Of a DNA stretch of 64,000 nt, positions 18,233 to 28,022 are shown one piece after another. The stretch's first letter is position 1; every line of letters begins with the position of its first letter. Position numbers and translations under genes: made by a program. The notes beneath the pieces were generated by a model. That model saw nothing but the letters and a program-made list of their open reading frames with translations. It was not told where the DNA came from and made no database searches. Origin of the DNA: Burkholderia sp. S171 (lineage in GTDB: Bacteria; Pseudomonadota; Gammaproteobacteria; Burkholderiales; Burkholderiaceae); NCBI RefSeq assembly GCF_009766085.1, contig NZ_LMUF01000026.1, positions 146,731-210,730 of the forward strand. Reading direction: 5' to 3'.

Positions 18233-19477
18233 ATGAACCGTTTGCCGGAACACCCTGTGGAACGCGAGAGCGCGTCAGACGACGCCGTCGCGGACACGCG
18301 CCACTTCAGACTTGACGACGAAGCCGCGCTGGCTGAACTCGCGCTGCGCATCAAGGCGTGGGGGCGCGAGCTGGGGTTCGGTGCGGTCGGCGTCAGCGAC
18401 GCCGACTTGACGGAAGCCGAAGATGGCCTGGCCTCGTGGCTCGAAGCAGGCTATCACGGCGAGATGGATTATATGGCCAAACATGCGATGAAACGCGCGA
18501 GGCCAGCCGAGCTTGTGGCCGGCACGCGACGTGTTATTACAGTTCGGATGGCCTACCTGCCGGCATCGACGCTCGACGGCAAGGCGCGCGAAAGTGCCGC
18601 GACAGCCGACGGTCAGGCAACTGACTGGCGGGCGGCCGAATGGGCTCGAATAGCCGATCCCGCGGCCGCCGTTGTGTCGGTCTACGCCCGCGGCCGTGAT
18701 TATCACAAGGTCATGCGCAACCGCTTGCAACAATTGGCCGATCGCATAGAAGCCGAGATTGGCGCGTATGGGTATCGCGTATTTACGGATTCCGCGCCCG
18801 TTCTGGAGGTCGAGCTGGCGCAAAAAGCGGGCAACGGCTGGCGCGGAAAACACACGCTGTTGTTGGAAAGCGATGCCGGGTCGCTATTTTTTATCGGCGA
18901 GATTTTAGTGGATATTCCGCTGCCGCCCGACACTTTGACCAATCCCGATCGCGCGCCTGAACACGACGGCGCACATTGCGGAAGCTGTACACGGTGCATC
19001 GATGTTTGCCCGACCGGGGCGATCGTCGCGCCGTATCGCGTGGATGCGCGCCGTTGCATTTCGTATCTGACCATCGAGTTGAAGGGCAGCATTCCCGAAG
19101 ATATGCGGCCCCTGATCGGCAATCGGGTTTATGGTTGCGACGATTGCCAGCTCGTCTGTCCGTGGAACAAGTTCGCTCAGGCCGCGCCGGTTGCGGATTT
19201 CGATGTACGCCACGGGCTCGATCGCGCGTCGCTTGTGATGCTATTCGGCTGGAGCGCCCACGATTTCGATGAACGCATGCAAGGCAGCGCGATTCGCCGC
19301 ATCGGCCACGAGCGATGGTTGCGTAATATTGCGGTGGCGATGGGCAACGCGTTGCGCTCGCCGGCATTGGGCGCGAATGAGCGCTCGGCAATCCGCGACG
19401 CATTGAATGCCCGGGCCACGGATGATTCAGAGCTGGTTCGCGAACACGTCGAATGGGCGCTGCGCCAGGAAGCGTAA
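18233..19477 (+). CDS. queG: epoxyqueuosine reductase QueG
   Basis: This cobalamin-dependent iron-sulfur enzyme carries out the last step of queuosine biosynthesis in tRNA. Two ferredoxin-like cluster motifs are present: CGSCTRCIDVCPTGAI and CDDCQLVCPWN. The N-terminal domain (LGFGAVGVSDADL) and YHGEMDYMAKHAMKR are typical. The ATG at 18233 is used; the adjacent GTG at 18230 is equally possible. The family length is slightly exceeded by an alanine-rich N-terminus and an insert near residue 120. Confidence 0.93.
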   Translation: MNRLPEHPVERESASDDAVADTRHFRLDDEAALAELALRIKAWGRELGFGAVGVSDADLTEAEDGLASWLEAGYHGEMDYMAKHAMKRARPAELVAGTRRVITVRMAYLPASTLDGKARESAATADGQATDWRAAEWARIADPAAAVVSVYARGRDYHKVMRNRLQQLADRIEAEIGAYGYRVFTDSAPVLEVELAQKAGNGWRGKHTLLLESDAGSLFFIGEILVDIPLPPDTLTNPDRAPEHDGAHCGSCTRCIDVCPTGAIVAPYRVDARRCISYLTIELKGSIPEDMRPLIGNRVYGCDDCQLVCPWNKFAQAAPVADFDVRHGLDRASLVMLFGWSAHDFDERMQGSAIRRIGHERWLRNIAVAMGNALRSPALGANERSAIRDALNARATDDSELVREHVEWALRQEA

Positions 19478-19512
19478 TTTTAAGCATGACCTCATGCTTA
19501 CAGGAAAAATCA

Positions 19513-20436
19513 ATGGAAGTGACCGAGGTAGAACGCGCGCCGGAACTCGTGTTGAGCAGCGCATCGATCGATCTCTTTTGCGACGCGCTCTGGCTCGAAC
19601 ATGGCCTCGCCAAGAACTCGCTCGAAGCGTACCGGCGGGATTTGCGCTTGTTCTCCGAGTGGTTATCGAAGACGCGCGGCGGCACGGTGGACACCGCCAC
19701 CGAAGCCGACATGAACGGCTATCTCGCCGCCCGGCGCGCAGACAAGGCAACTTCCGCTAACCGCAGGTTGTCAGTCTTTCGACGCTACTACGCGTGGGCT
19801 TTGCGCGAGCATCGCGCGCCCGCCGATCCGACCCTGAAGCTACGTTCGGCCAAACAGCCCCCGCGCTTTCCCAAGACCTTGAACGAAGCCCAGGTTGAAG
19901 CGTTGCTGAACGCGCCCGATGTAGAAACCGCGCTCGGTTTGCGCGACAGGACCATGCTTGAGCTGATGTACGCGAGCGGCCTGCGCGTGACCGAACTCGT
20001 CACGTTGAAGACGGTGGAAGTGGGTTTGAACGAAGGCGTGGTGCGCGTGATGGGCAAGGGGTCGAAGGAGCGCCTGATCCCGTTCGGGGCGGTCGCACAC
20101 GACTGGATCGAGCGCTATTTGCGTGAATCGCGGCCGGCGTTGCTCGGCGCCCGCGCCGCCGATGCGTTGTTCGTCACCACGCGCGGCGAAGGCATGACGC
20201 GCCAGCAATTCTGGAACATCATCAAGCGCCACGCGCTCACCGCCGACGTGCGCGCGCCGCTCTCACCGCACACCTTGCGGCATGCGTTCGCCACGCACTT
20301 GCTGAATCACGGGGCCGATCTGCGGGTGGTGCAAATGCTGCTCGGCCATACCGATATCACCACGACGCAGATCTACACCCACGTCGCACGTGAACGGCTG
20401 AAGACGCTGCATCACGATCACCATCCGCGCGGTTAA
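19513..20436 (+). CDS. xerD: site-specific tyrosine recombinase XerD
   Basis: XerD acts with XerC at dif to resolve chromosome dimers. The SAM-like core-binding domain (residues about 10-95, EHGLAKNSLEAYRRDLRLF) precedes the catalytic domain with arginine in ASGLRVTEL, HTLRHAFATHLL, LGHTDITTTQIYTHV and the nucleophile Tyr288. The ATG at 19513 is chosen because AGGA lies seven bases upstream; an ATG at 19486 would add nine residues. It follows queG by 35 bases and may be co-transcribed. Confidence 0.93.
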   Translation: MEVTEVERAPELVLSSASIDLFCDALWLEHGLAKNSLEAYRRDLRLFSEWLSKTRGGTVDTATEADMNGYLAARRADKATSANRRLSVFRRYYAWALREHRAPADPTLKLRSAKQPPRFPKTLNEAQVEALLNAPDVETALGLRDRTMLELMYASGLRVTELVTLKTVEVGLNEGVVRVMGKGSKERLIPFGAVAHDWIERYLRESRPALLGARAADALFVTTRGEGMTRQQFWNIIKRHALTADVRAPLSPHTLRHAFATHLLNHGADLRVVQMLLGHTDITTTQIYTHVARERLKTLHHDHHPRG

Positions 20437-20466
20437 GGGTCCAGACAGGTCCGAGCGGGTCCTTAA

Positions 20467-22002
20467 TTAAAGCTGATCCCTGAGCTTATGTTTCAACACC
20501 TTCCCCGTCGATGCCGCCGGCAACGCCGCCAGCACGCGGATTTCGGCGGGACGCTTGTAAGGCGCAAGACGGTCTGCGCACCACTGGACGATATCGTCGG
20601 GCAGCGCATGCACCGACGGCAGCAATTCGACGAACGCGATCACTTCCTCGTTGCCCTCGACCGTCCGTCCGATCACAGCAGATTGCAGCACATCGGGATG
20701 TGAGTTCAGCACGTTCTCGACTTCAGCCGGATACACGTTGAAGCCCGAACGGATGATCAACTCCTTGCTGCGCCCAACGATATACAGCGCGCCGTCCACC
20801 TCCTGACGCGCGAGATCTCCGGTCCGGAGCCAGCCATCTTCCGTGACCGTCGCACGCGTCTGCGCTTCATTGCGGTAATACCCGAGCATCACGTTCGGCC
20901 CGCGTACCCATAGTTCGCCGACCTCGCCCGGCGCCACATCCACGCCATCCAGCGCGACAAATCGCAGTTCGATACCGGGTATGGGGTCGCCTGCCGAGCA
21001 GTCGTCGCGTGGCGCGTCGAGCATGGTCTGCGAGATGGTCGGGCTGCTTTCCGTCATGCCATAGCCGTTGTGCAGCGGCACCTTGTACAAGCCTTCGACG
21101 CGCGCCTTCAGCGCGGCATCGAGCGGAGACCCGCCGGAATACGCGAAGCGCAACGCGGGTGCGCGCCACGGTGTACCGCTTGTCTGCACGTGTTCAACGA
21201 GCTTTGCGTGCATGGCCGGCACGCCCTGGAAGATCGAAACGTTCTCCTCGGCCAACGCCCGTCGCACGGCATCGGGCGCGAAGCGGGGCGCGAGCCTGAG
21301 CGTTGCGCCTGCGTACAGGCTGCCAAGACAGACCGACGTCAGCCCGTAGATGTGCGTGATCGGCAGCACGGCGTACACCACATCGTCGGGCGTCACGCGC
21401 CGCAATGTGCTGGACATGGCCGCGATAAACAACACGTTGCGATGCGACAGCATCACGCCCTTCGGCGTGCCCGTCGTGCCCGTGGTGTAGATCAGCGCGG
21501 CGCATTGACGGGCCGGATCCGTTTCAACGGGCTCCGGCGACACGGTTTCATCGACGGTAAAACGCCACGCGCCCACGTTTGTCGCCGCTGCTGCATCAGC
21601 AGCGTTCAAGCGGTCCGCATGACTCGCGGCATCCTTCGATGCATCGACGGTAAACGCCACCACTCGCGGCTTCGCGTGAGCGCGGATTGCGTCAACTTCG
21701 CTTGCCGACAGTCGGGCGTTCGTGAGCAAACACCACGCGTCGAGCTTTGCCGCGGCGAACATCAGCACGACCTGCGCCACGCAATTCTCACTCACGATCA
21801 TCACGCGATCGCCGCCTTGCACCCCGGCTTGCACGAGCTGGCGGGTGGTGTTGTTGATTGCTTCCACGAGCTCCGCCGCATTCAGCCGTCGCTCGTCTTC
21901 AATCAACACAACGTGCTGCGGATCGCGGGCGGCGAGGCGTGCGGGGATATCGGAAATACGCGTGGGCAATGCGGCGAGCAGGGCGGCGACATCCATGTCC
22001 AT
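20467..22002 (-). CDS. class I AMP-forming acyl-CoA ligase
   Basis: This 511-residue adenylate-forming enzyme activates a carboxylic acid to its CoA thioester. Motifs are IYTTGTTGTPKGVMLSHRN (P-loop-like), YGMTESSPT, WLRTGDL and the C-terminal GKVLKHKLRDQL with the catalytic lysine. It lies one base downstream of an acyl-CoA dehydrogenase gene, so the two probably act in sequence: acid activation and then alpha,beta-dehydrogenation. The chain length or aromatic character of the substrate is not evident. Confidence 0.85.
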   Translation of the reverse strand: MDMDVAALLAALPTRISDIPARLAARDPQHVVLIEDERRLNAAELVEAINNTTRQLVQAGVQGGDRVMIVSENCVAQVVLMFAAAKLDAWCLLTNARLSASEVDAIRAHAKPRVVAFTVDASKDAASHADRLNAADAAAATNVGAWRFTVDETVSPEPVETDPARQCAALIYTTGTTGTPKGVMLSHRNVLFIAAMSSTLRRVTPDDVVYAVLPITHIYGLTSVCLGSLYAGATLRLAPRFAPDAVRRALAEENVSIFQGVPAMHAKLVEHVQTSGTPWRAPALRFAYSGGSPLDAALKARVEGLYKVPLHNGYGMTESSPTISQTMLDAPRDDCSAGDPIPGIELRFVALDGVDVAPGEVGELWVRGPNVMLGYYRNEAQTRATVTEDGWLRTGDLARQEVDGALYIVGRSKELIIRSGFNVYPAEVENVLNSHPDVLQSAVIGRTVEGNEEVIAFVELLPSVHALPDDIVQWCADRLAPYKRPAEIRVLAALPAASTGKVLKHKLRDQL

Positions 22003-22003
22003 T

Positions 22004-23155
22004 TCAAATCTCCGTGCCGCGCATGAGGCCGCGCGCGATGATCACTTGTTGAATCTGCGACGTGCCTTCGTACAGCCTGAACAGACGTACGTCGCGATAA
22101 AAACGTTCGATGCCGTACTCCGAGATATACCCCGCGCCACCGTGCACCTGCACCGCGCGATCGGCCACGCGGCCGCACATCTCGGTGGCGAAATATTTGG
22201 CGCACGACGCTTCTATGGACACGTCGCGGCCCTCGTCGCGGCGGCGCGCAGCATCGAGCACCATGCATTCGGCCGCGTAGATCTCGGTCTTGCTGTCGGC
22301 CAGCATGGCCTGAACCAGCTGGAATTCGACAATCGGCTGGCCGAACTGTTTGCGCTCCATGGCATAGGCGAGGGCGTCTCGCAGCATCCGTTTGGCCGCT
22401 CCAATAGCCACCGCCGCAATGTGCAAACGGCCTTTATCGAGCACTTTCATCGCCGTCTTGAACCCAACGCCTTCCACGCCGCCGATCAATTGCGCGGCCG
22501 GAATGCGGCAATTCTCGAAGATGACGTCGCACGTGTGCGCCCCGCGCTGGCCCATTTTCTTGTCGGGTTTGCCGAGCGATAACCCCGGTGAATCCCGCTC
22601 GACAATGAACGCCGAAATGCCGCTTGCGCCTTTTGCGTCGCTCGTACGCGCCATCACGGTGAAGATGCCGGCTTCCGGCGCGTTCGTGATGAAGCGCTTC
22701 GTGCCGTTCAGCACGTAGTAATCGCCATCTCTAAGCGCCTTGGTTTTAAGCGACGCCGCGTCTGAACCCGCATCCGGTTCGGTCAGGCAAAACGAGCCGA
22801 TCAGATCGCCTGCCGCGAGCTTCGGCAGATAGTGCTGCTTTTGTTCCTCGCTGCCGTCGAGCAGAATGCCAATTGATCCGATGCCGTTGTTCGTGCCGAT
22901 CACAGACCTGAATGCCGGCGATGTCTGGCCGAGTTCGAACGCCACGCGCACTTCCTCTTCCATCGTCAGGCCGAGACCGCCGTAAGCCTCCGGAATGGTC
23001 AGCCCGAACAAGCCAATCTCGCGCATGGCGGCGAGCACATCGGCGGGAATCTGGTCGGTATCGTCGACTTCTGCTTCACGCGGCACCAGCGTTTCGCGTA
23101 CAAAGCGGCGAATGGCATCTTCAAGCAACGTCTGGGTTTCTGAATCGCGAATCAC
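22004..23155 (-). CDS. acyl-CoA dehydrogenase
   Basis: The FAD enzyme of 383 residues introduces a trans-2 double bond in acyl-CoA. SFCLTEPDAGSDAAS marks the FAD site, ERKQFGQPI the dimer region, and YEGTSQIQQ the catalytic base Glu363. Translation most likely starts at the GTG at 23155, which has GGAG seven bases upstream; the upstream in-frame extension does not resemble the family. It leads a two-gene operon with the downstream CoA ligase. Confidence 0.9.
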   Translation of the reverse strand: MIRDSETQTLLEDAIRRFVRETLVPREAEVDDTDQIPADVLAAMREIGLFGLTIPEAYGGLGLTMEEEVRVAFELGQTSPAFRSVIGTNNGIGSIGILLDGSEEQKQHYLPKLAAGDLIGSFCLTEPDAGSDAASLKTKALRDGDYYVLNGTKRFITNAPEAGIFTVMARTSDAKGASGISAFIVERDSPGLSLGKPDKKMGQRGAHTCDVIFENCRIPAAQLIGGVEGVGFKTAMKVLDKGRLHIAAVAIGAAKRMLRDALAYAMERKQFGQPIVEFQLVQAMLADSKTEIYAAECMVLDAARRRDEGRDVSIEASCAKYFATEMCGRVADRAVQVHGGAGYISEYGIERFYRDVRLFRLYEGTSQIQQVIIARGLMRGTEI

Positions 23156-23268
23156 ATTAAATCTCCGAGGTGGCGCACACCAGATGAGCAATTGCGAACG
23201 ATCGTGCCACAGTAAATCGGCTCGCACAATTGGCCGTTCGGCCGATGGTGGCCGTGCTTTCGCGCCGC

Positions 23269-23274
23269 TACAAT
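23269..23274 (+). promoter_or_regulatory. candidate -10 hexamer giving a leaderless ybaK transcript
   Basis: TACAAT is followed by six bases (GCCGTC) and then the ATG at 23281, with no ribosome-binding site. No convincing -35 is present. Confidence 0.35.
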
Positions 23275-23280
23275 GCCGTC

Positions 23281-23772
23281 ATGTCCAAGGTAAAACACAT
23301 TTCCGAGACCCCGGCGACGCAGTTTTTGCGTCGGCACAAAGTCGTTTTCGGCGAGCATCCTTACGAGTACGTCGAGCATGGTGGCACGGAAGAATCGGCG
23401 CGCCAGTTGGGTGTTGATGAACATTGCGTGGTCAAAACGCTCGTGATGGAGGACGAACATGCGAAGCCGCTGATCGTGCTCATGCACGGCGACAAAACGG
23501 TCTCGACCAAGAATCTTGCCCGGCAGATTGGCGCGAAGCGCGTCGAGCCGTGCAAACCGGAAGTGGCCAACCGGCATTCAGGGTTCTTGATCGGCGGTAC
23601 TTCGCCATTTGGCACGAAGAAGGCGATGCCGGTGTACGTGGAATCGACCATCCTGGAGCTGGACACAATTTATCTGAACGGCGGACGACGCGGGTATCTG
23701 GTGAGCATTGCGCCGCCAGTCCTGAGCGACCTGCTGAAGGCCACGCCCGTGAGTTGCGCGAGCGTCGATTAA
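23281..23772 (+). CDS. ybaK: Cys-tRNA(Pro)/Cys-tRNA(Cys) deacylase YbaK
   Basis: This 163-residue editing enzyme hydrolyses cysteine misloaded on tRNA(Pro) in trans. Conserved stretches include VVKTLVMED, the lysine-containing TKNLARQIGAKRVEPC, and SGFLIGGTSPFGTKK, where the GTSPFG loop is diagnostic of YbaK/ProX editing domains. The ATG at 23281 fits the family start (MSKVKHISETPATQFL). It is followed closely by plsY on the same strand. Confidence 0.9.
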   Translation: MSKVKHISETPATQFLRRHKVVFGEHPYEYVEHGGTEESARQLGVDEHCVVKTLVMEDEHAKPLIVLMHGDKTVSTKNLARQIGAKRVEPCKPEVANRHSGFLIGGTSPFGTKKAMPVYVESTILELDTIYLNGGRRGYLVSIAPPVLSDLLKATPVSCASVD

Positions 23773-23828
23773 AATGCGCGTCCTGAAGTCTTGCTCACGT
23801 CCTCGTTCCCGAAGATAAGAAGAAATCA

Positions 23829-24452
23829 ATGAACAATGTGATTGTTGCTGTGGTGGCTTACCTGATCGGTTCGATCTCGTTTGCTGTGGTTGTCAGTTCA
23901 GCCATGGGTCTTGCCGACCCGCGTTCGTATGGTTCCGGCAACCCCGGCGCGACGAACGTGCTGCGCACGGGCAACAAGCTGGCAGCCATCCTGACGCTGC
24001 TCGGCGACGCCATCAAAGGCTGGCTACCCGTCTGGTTCGTCGTGCATTTCGGCGCCCGGTTCGGGCTCGATTCCACAGCGATTGCACTCGCGGCCATCGC
24101 CGTGTTTCTCGGGCATGTGTTCCCAATATTCTTCAAGTTTCAGGGCGGCAAAGGCGTTGCGACCGCGGCGGGCGTGCTGCTCGCCATCAACCCGGTTTTG
24201 GGGCTGGCCACCTTGCTGACGTGGGTGATCATCGCGGTCTTCTTCCGGTATTCGTCTCTGGCGGCGTTGGTGTCGGCGGTGTTCGCGCCGTTCTTCGATG
24301 TATTCCTCTTCGGCCCGAGCCGTATATCGCTGGCGGTGGCCGCGATGAGCGCGCTGCTGATCTGGCGGCATCGCGGGAATATCAAGAAGCTGCTGGATGG
24401 CAAGGAGAGCCGGATCGGGGAGAAGAAGCGCGCGGCGGAAGCGGTTGAATAA
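23829..24452 (+). CDS. plsY: acyl-phosphate:glycerol-3-phosphate acyltransferase PlsY
   Basis: This inner-membrane enzyme of 207 residues makes lysophosphatidic acid in phospholipid synthesis. Three conserved PlsY loops are seen: [31 protein letters not shown] and the C-terminal [14 protein letters not shown]. At least five hydrophobic segments are present. The downstream hairpin separates it from convergent yajQ. Confidence 0.94.
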   Translation: MNNVIVAVVAYLIGSISFAVVVSSAMGLADPRSYGSGNPGATNVLRTGNKLAAILTLLGDAIKGWLPVWFVVHFGARFGLDSTAIALAAIAVFLGHVFPIFFKFQGGKGVATAAGVLLAINPVLGLATLLTWVIIAVFFRYSSLAALVSAVFAPFFDVFLFGPSRISLAVAAMSALLIWRHRGNIKKLLDGKESRIGEKKRAAEAVE

Positions 24453-24482
24453 ACCGGCTTGAAAACGACGCCGCGAAAATGA

Positions 24483-24506
24483 GAAAGCCGCCCGAAGGCG
24501 GCTTTC
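24483..24506. terminator. bidirectional terminator between plsY and yajQ
   Basis: GAAAGCCGCC, loop CGAA, GGCGGCTTTC form a perfect 10-bp stem between the convergent genes; the T-run is only three bases. Confidence 0.75.
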
Positions 24507-24547
24507 TTGCTGATTGCGATTCCTGACTCAACGCAATCCGGTCACAC

Positions 24548-25033
24548 TCAATCGCGGAAATTATTGAAGTCCAGCGGCGTGTCCGTCACGTCCTTCTTCA
24601 GCAACGCAATAGCGCTTTGCAGGTCGTCGCGCTTCGTGCCGTTGATGCGCACCGCGTCGCCCTGAATGCTCGCCTGGACCTTGATCTTGCTGTCCTTGAT
24701 CATCTTGACGATTTTCTTCGCCAGATCGCCAGTCACGCCTTTCTTGACCTCGACGACCTGCTTCAGCTTGTCGCCGCCAATCTTCTCGATCTTGCCGTAG
24801 TCGAGAAAGCGCACGTCCACATTGCGTTTTGCCAGCTTCGACAACACAACGTCCTTGACCTGGCCGAGCTTGAAATCGTCGTCGGCAAAAAGCGTCAGAT
24901 CACGATCCTTTTGCTCGACGCGCGCGTCCGAACCCTTGAAGTCGAAGCGCGTGGCAATTTCCTTGTTCGATTGTTCGATGGCGTTTTTCACCTCGATCAT
25001 GTTTGCTTCGCTGACGACGTCAAACGATGGCAT
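24548..25033 (-). CDS. yajQ: YajQ-family nucleotide-binding protein (c-di-GMP effector family)
   Basis: The 161-residue protein starts MPSFDVVSE and has [38 protein letters not shown]'s basic helix, and the end DFNNFRD, all hallmarks of the YajQ/UPF0234 family. Members bind c-di-GMP in Xanthomonas and Pseudomonas and influence gene expression. The ATG at 25033 is preceded by AAGGGGA; the upstream in-frame ATG at 25108 lacks homology. Confidence 0.92.
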   Translation of the reverse strand: MPSFDVVSEANMIEVKNAIEQSNKEIATRFDFKGSDARVEQKDRDLTLFADDDFKLGQVKDVVLSKLAKRNVDVRFLDYGKIEKIGGDKLKQVVEVKKGVTGDLAKKIVKMIKDSKIKVQASIQGDAVRINGTKRDDLQSAIALLKKDVTDTPLDFNNFRD

Positions 25034-25086
25034 CTGCATTCCCCTTCGTTGAGGCGAGGCGCGACGTAAGGCTCGCACGCACTCGC

Positions 25087-25092
25087 TATAAT
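25087..25092 (+). promoter_or_regulatory. candidate -10 element of murB
   Basis: A consensus TATAAT lies 78 bases before the murB start. A matching -35 is not evident. Confidence 0.3.
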
Positions 25093-25169
25093 CACGGACC
25101 ACCATCATTCTACCGATGCCGTCCCGGTTTGCCCAAGGCCGTCCCTGATCTGACCCAAGCGCTTCCTCA

Positions 25170-26189
25170 ATGTCCGAGTCCCCACTTCTCTCCGATTACC
25201 CGCTGCTCGCGCACAACACGTTCGGTTTCGACGTCCGCGCCAAGTATGCCGTTCGGCTGACGGAAGAAGCGCAGATCCCGGCGCTGGCTCGCGACGACCG
25301 TCTGAGTGGCCTGCCGCAACTGGTGCTCGGCGGCGGCAGCAACGTCGTGCTGACGCGCAATTTCGACGGTGTCGCGTTGCTCGTCGAACTGCGCGGCCGC
25401 CGCGTGATCGCTGAAGATAGCGAAGCCGTTTTCGTAGAAGCCGGCGCGGGGGAGAATTGGCACGAATTCGTCGCGTGGACGTTGTCGCAAGGCTTGCCCG
25501 GGCTCGAAAACCTCGCGCTGATTCCCGGCACGGTGGGCGCGGCGCCGATCCAGAACATAGGCGCCTACGGGCTCGAAATGGGCGAGCGCTTCGAGCGTTT
25601 GCGGGCGATTGAGTTATCGACGGGAGAAGTGCAGGAATTCGATCGCAATGCGTGCGCGTTCGGTTATCGCGACAGTTTTTTCAAGCAGGAAGGGCGTGGG
25701 CGTTTTGTGATCGTATCGGTGACCTTTCGTCTGCCGAAAGCGTGGACGCCACGCGCGGATTACGCGGATATAGCGCGAGCGCTTGAGAAAAGTGGCACGA
25801 ACAATCCCCAGGCTATCTTCGATGCCGTCGTCGCCGTGCGTCAGGCAAAGTTGCCCGACTGGCGGGTGCTGGGGAATGCGGGAAGTTTTTTCAAGAACCC
25901 TGTAGTGAGCGCCGCTGCGTTCGACGCCTTGAAGGCGCTTGAACCTGATCTCGTGTCTTACAAGCAGCACGATGGCCAGTTCAAACTGGCCGCAGGCTGG
26001 CTGATCGACCAATGCGGCTGGAGAGGCCGCGCGATCGGTGCAGCTGCTGTGCACGACCGGCAGGCGTTGGTTCTGGTGAACCGCGGCGGCGCGTCGGGCG
26101 CGCAAATTTTGGAACTCGCCGCCGCCATCAAACGCGATGTACACGCGCGTTTCGCGGTCGAGCTTGAGGCCGAGCCGGTGTGTCTTTGA
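25170..26189 (+). CDS. murB: UDP-N-acetylenolpyruvoylglucosamine reductase
   Basis: The 339-residue flavoenzyme reduces UDP-GlcNAc-enolpyruvate to UDP-MurNAc in peptidoglycan synthesis. Type I MurB features are [10 protein letters not shown], the FAD-site [23 protein letters not shown] with the catalytic serine/aspartate region, [11 protein letters not shown], and [13 protein letters not shown]. The ATG is taken for its position and family N-terminus ([17 protein letters not shown]). It is convergent with argF. Confidence 0.95.
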   Translation: MSESPLLSDYPLLAHNTFGFDVRAKYAVRLTEEAQIPALARDDRLSGLPQLVLGGGSNVVLTRNFDGVALLVELRGRRVIAEDSEAVFVEAGAGENWHEFVAWTLSQGLPGLENLALIPGTVGAAPIQNIGAYGLEMGERFERLRAIELSTGEVQEFDRNACAFGYRDSFFKQEGRGRFVIVSVTFRLPKAWTPRADYADIARALEKSGTNNPQAIFDAVVAVRQAKLPDWRVLGNAGSFFKNPVVSAAAFDALKALEPDLVSYKQHDGQFKLAAGWLIDQCGWRGRAIGAAAVHDRQALVLVNRGGASGAQILELAAAIKRDVHARFAVELEAEPVCL

Positions 26190-26291
26190 TTTAAAGTTGC
26201 CGCAAGAAATGAGCTATCGCGATCGTCGGGTGTCACAGCAGCCGGCCGAAGCAAATCGGGCCGACGTTTAGGCAAGTCACCGAGAGCGCAC

Positions 26292-26322
26292 AAAAGCCGC
26301 CATTTTGATATCAAATGGCGGC
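26292..26322 (-). terminator. terminator between murB and argF
   Basis: GCCGCCATTT (26296-26305) pairs with AAATGGCGGC (26313-26322). Read on the minus strand it is followed by TTTT, so it fits termination of argF transcription. Confidence 0.7.
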
Positions 26323-26419
26323 CATTCCGCATTTCGGGACGACACAGCGTTTCAATGGAAAGAAACGCCACACGCATGACGCGTGGTGCTTACTTGGCGC
26401 TCATCCAGCGCCAATCAAC

Positions 26420-27349
26420 TCAATGATTGAGTTTGCCGAGCAGCAGATATTCCATCAGCGCCTTCTGGACATGCAGCCGGTTCTCAGCTTCGTCCCAGAC
26501 CACGCTCTGCGGGCCGTCGATCACTTCGGCGCTCACTTCCTCGCCCCGATGCGCCGGCAAGCAGTGCATGAAGAGCGCATCCGGATTCGCGCGCGCCATC
26601 ATGTCCGAGTCCACGCACCAGTCGGCGAAGGCCTTCTTGCGCACTTCGTTCTCGGCTTCGAAACCCATGCTGGTCCAGACGTCGGTGGTGACGAGGTCGG
26701 CGCCGGTGCAGGCGTCGTTCGGATCGGCGAATTCTTCGTAGAACGGTGCGCTATCGGCCGATACCAGCGAATGGTCGAGCGAGTAGCCCGGTGGCGTGGA
26801 CAGGCGCAACTTGAAGCCGAGAATCTGCGCGGCTTCAATCCACGTGTAGAGCATGTTGTTCGCGTCGCCGACCCAGGCCACGGTTTTCCCCGCGATAGGG
26901 CCGCGCAGTTCGTAGTAGGTGAAGACGTCGGCCAGGACTTGGCACGGGTGATATTCGTTCGTCAGCCCATTGATCACCGGCACGCGTGAATTTTCGGCGA
27001 AACGCTCGAGGATCTCCTGGCCGAACGTGCGGATCATGATGATGTCGACCATGCGCGACACCACTTGCGCCGCGTCCTCGATCGGTTCGCCGCGGCCAAG
27101 TTGCGTGTCGCGGGTGCTGAGGAATACGGCATGCCCGCCAAGCTGGAAGATACCCGCTTCGAACGAGAGCCGCGTACGCGTCGAATTCTTCTCGAAGATC
27201 ATCGCCAGCGTGCGGTCGTGCAGCGGATGGTAGGTCTCGTAGCTCTTGAACTTGCGCTTGAGAATACGCGCGCGTTCGAGCACGTAGTCATAGTCGTCGA
27301 GAGAGAAATCCTTGAACTGCAGATAGTGGCGAATTTTTTTTTCGGTCAT
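26420..27349 (-). CDS. argF: ornithine carbamoyltransferase
   Basis: This enzyme of 309 residues makes citrulline from ornithine and carbamoyl phosphate in arginine synthesis. FEKNSTRTR (residues 52-60) is the carbamoyl-phosphate site, HPCQVLADVFT follows, and HCLPAHRGEE carries the ornithine-site cysteine. The correct start is the ATG at 27349 (MTEKKIRHYLQ); the long upstream frame is not homologous. Confidence 0.96.
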   Translation of the reverse strand: MTEKKIRHYLQFKDFSLDDYDYVLERARILKRKFKSYETYHPLHDRTLAMIFEKNSTRTRLSFEAGIFQLGGHAVFLSTRDTQLGRGEPIEDAAQVVSRMVDIIMIRTFGQEILERFAENSRVPVINGLTNEYHPCQVLADVFTYYELRGPIAGKTVAWVGDANNMLYTWIEAAQILGFKLRLSTPPGYSLDHSLVSADSAPFYEEFADPNDACTGADLVTTDVWTSMGFEAENEVRKKAFADWCVDSDMMARANPDALFMHCLPAHRGEEVSAEVIDGPQSVVWDEAENRLHVQKALMEYLLLGKLNH

Positions 27350-28022
27350 GAAAAATGCGTACGGCGGCTTCAGCCGGCAATTGCGCCGGACGGCGCCGCC
27401 GTCGTGGTGGTATCGAATTTCAGCATAAAGGAATTTCCGGCGTTTGACGAGGCCGCCAAATAGCCAACGCGCGAGCCGATGCGCGCCGCCATACGCCGTC
27501 TGGCGCGGTTTAGAGGCTTTGTGTGCAGTGCGGAAAAAGGGCCTCTGCTGTATAATCCGCCAGGTTTCTCCGGCAGTCCTGACACCTTTCGACTGCTTAC
27601 GAAGCAGATCCATTCGCGGCTTAATCAGACAACCCGCAGTGTCAACCGTGGACTAAACACGCAGATTCAGCGTTGTTTTTCAACCTTGAATCTGCGGGCG
27701 TCAGAGCAGTTCGCGGACACGCGAGTTTCGTCTCGCTGGCACTTGCCGACTTGCATGGCGCCCGTAAGGCGGGCATCCGTGAACGGCGCATCATGAGTTG
27801 ACTGCGCGCTCTCGATGCGACTCGGGCGACTTCAACGAGTGGTCGATCAGTGGGTAGATGCAGGTCGAAGAAAGAGGCTGGGTCTCACCGGCCGCGACGC
27901 TGCCGGACGAGGCGGAGAGTTCAGCGCCGGAGGTTGCAGCCGATGACTTTCCGGTTCACCTTGTCAACCATGCATGCGCGTTTGCCGGCGTTCTCTGCCG
28001 GTCGTCAAACAGGTATTCCTAC
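27350..28022. other. long intergenic region between argF and DUF3579 gene
   Basis: This 673-base gap has no convincing gene. It holds an isolated TATAAT at 27551-27556 without a good -35, a striking hairpin at 27660-27696, and GC-rich sequence open in the plus frame before the DUF3579 start but lacking homology. The promoters of both divergent genes must lie here, and an sRNA is possible. Confidence 0.45.
27660..27696 (+). repeat. strong two-part stem-loop, candidate RNA structure
   Basis: CGCAGATTCA pairs with TGAATCTGCG (10 bp), then a 2x2 internal loop (GC/CT), then GTTG pairs with CAAC around TTTTT. No T-run follows, so it is not a standard terminator. It lies about 100 bases downstream of the TATAAT at 27551. 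Confidence 0.5.

Noticed and set aside
27738..27755. sigma54-like TGGCAC...TTGC sequence
   Set aside because: The GG and GC doublets do not have the required 10-base spacing.
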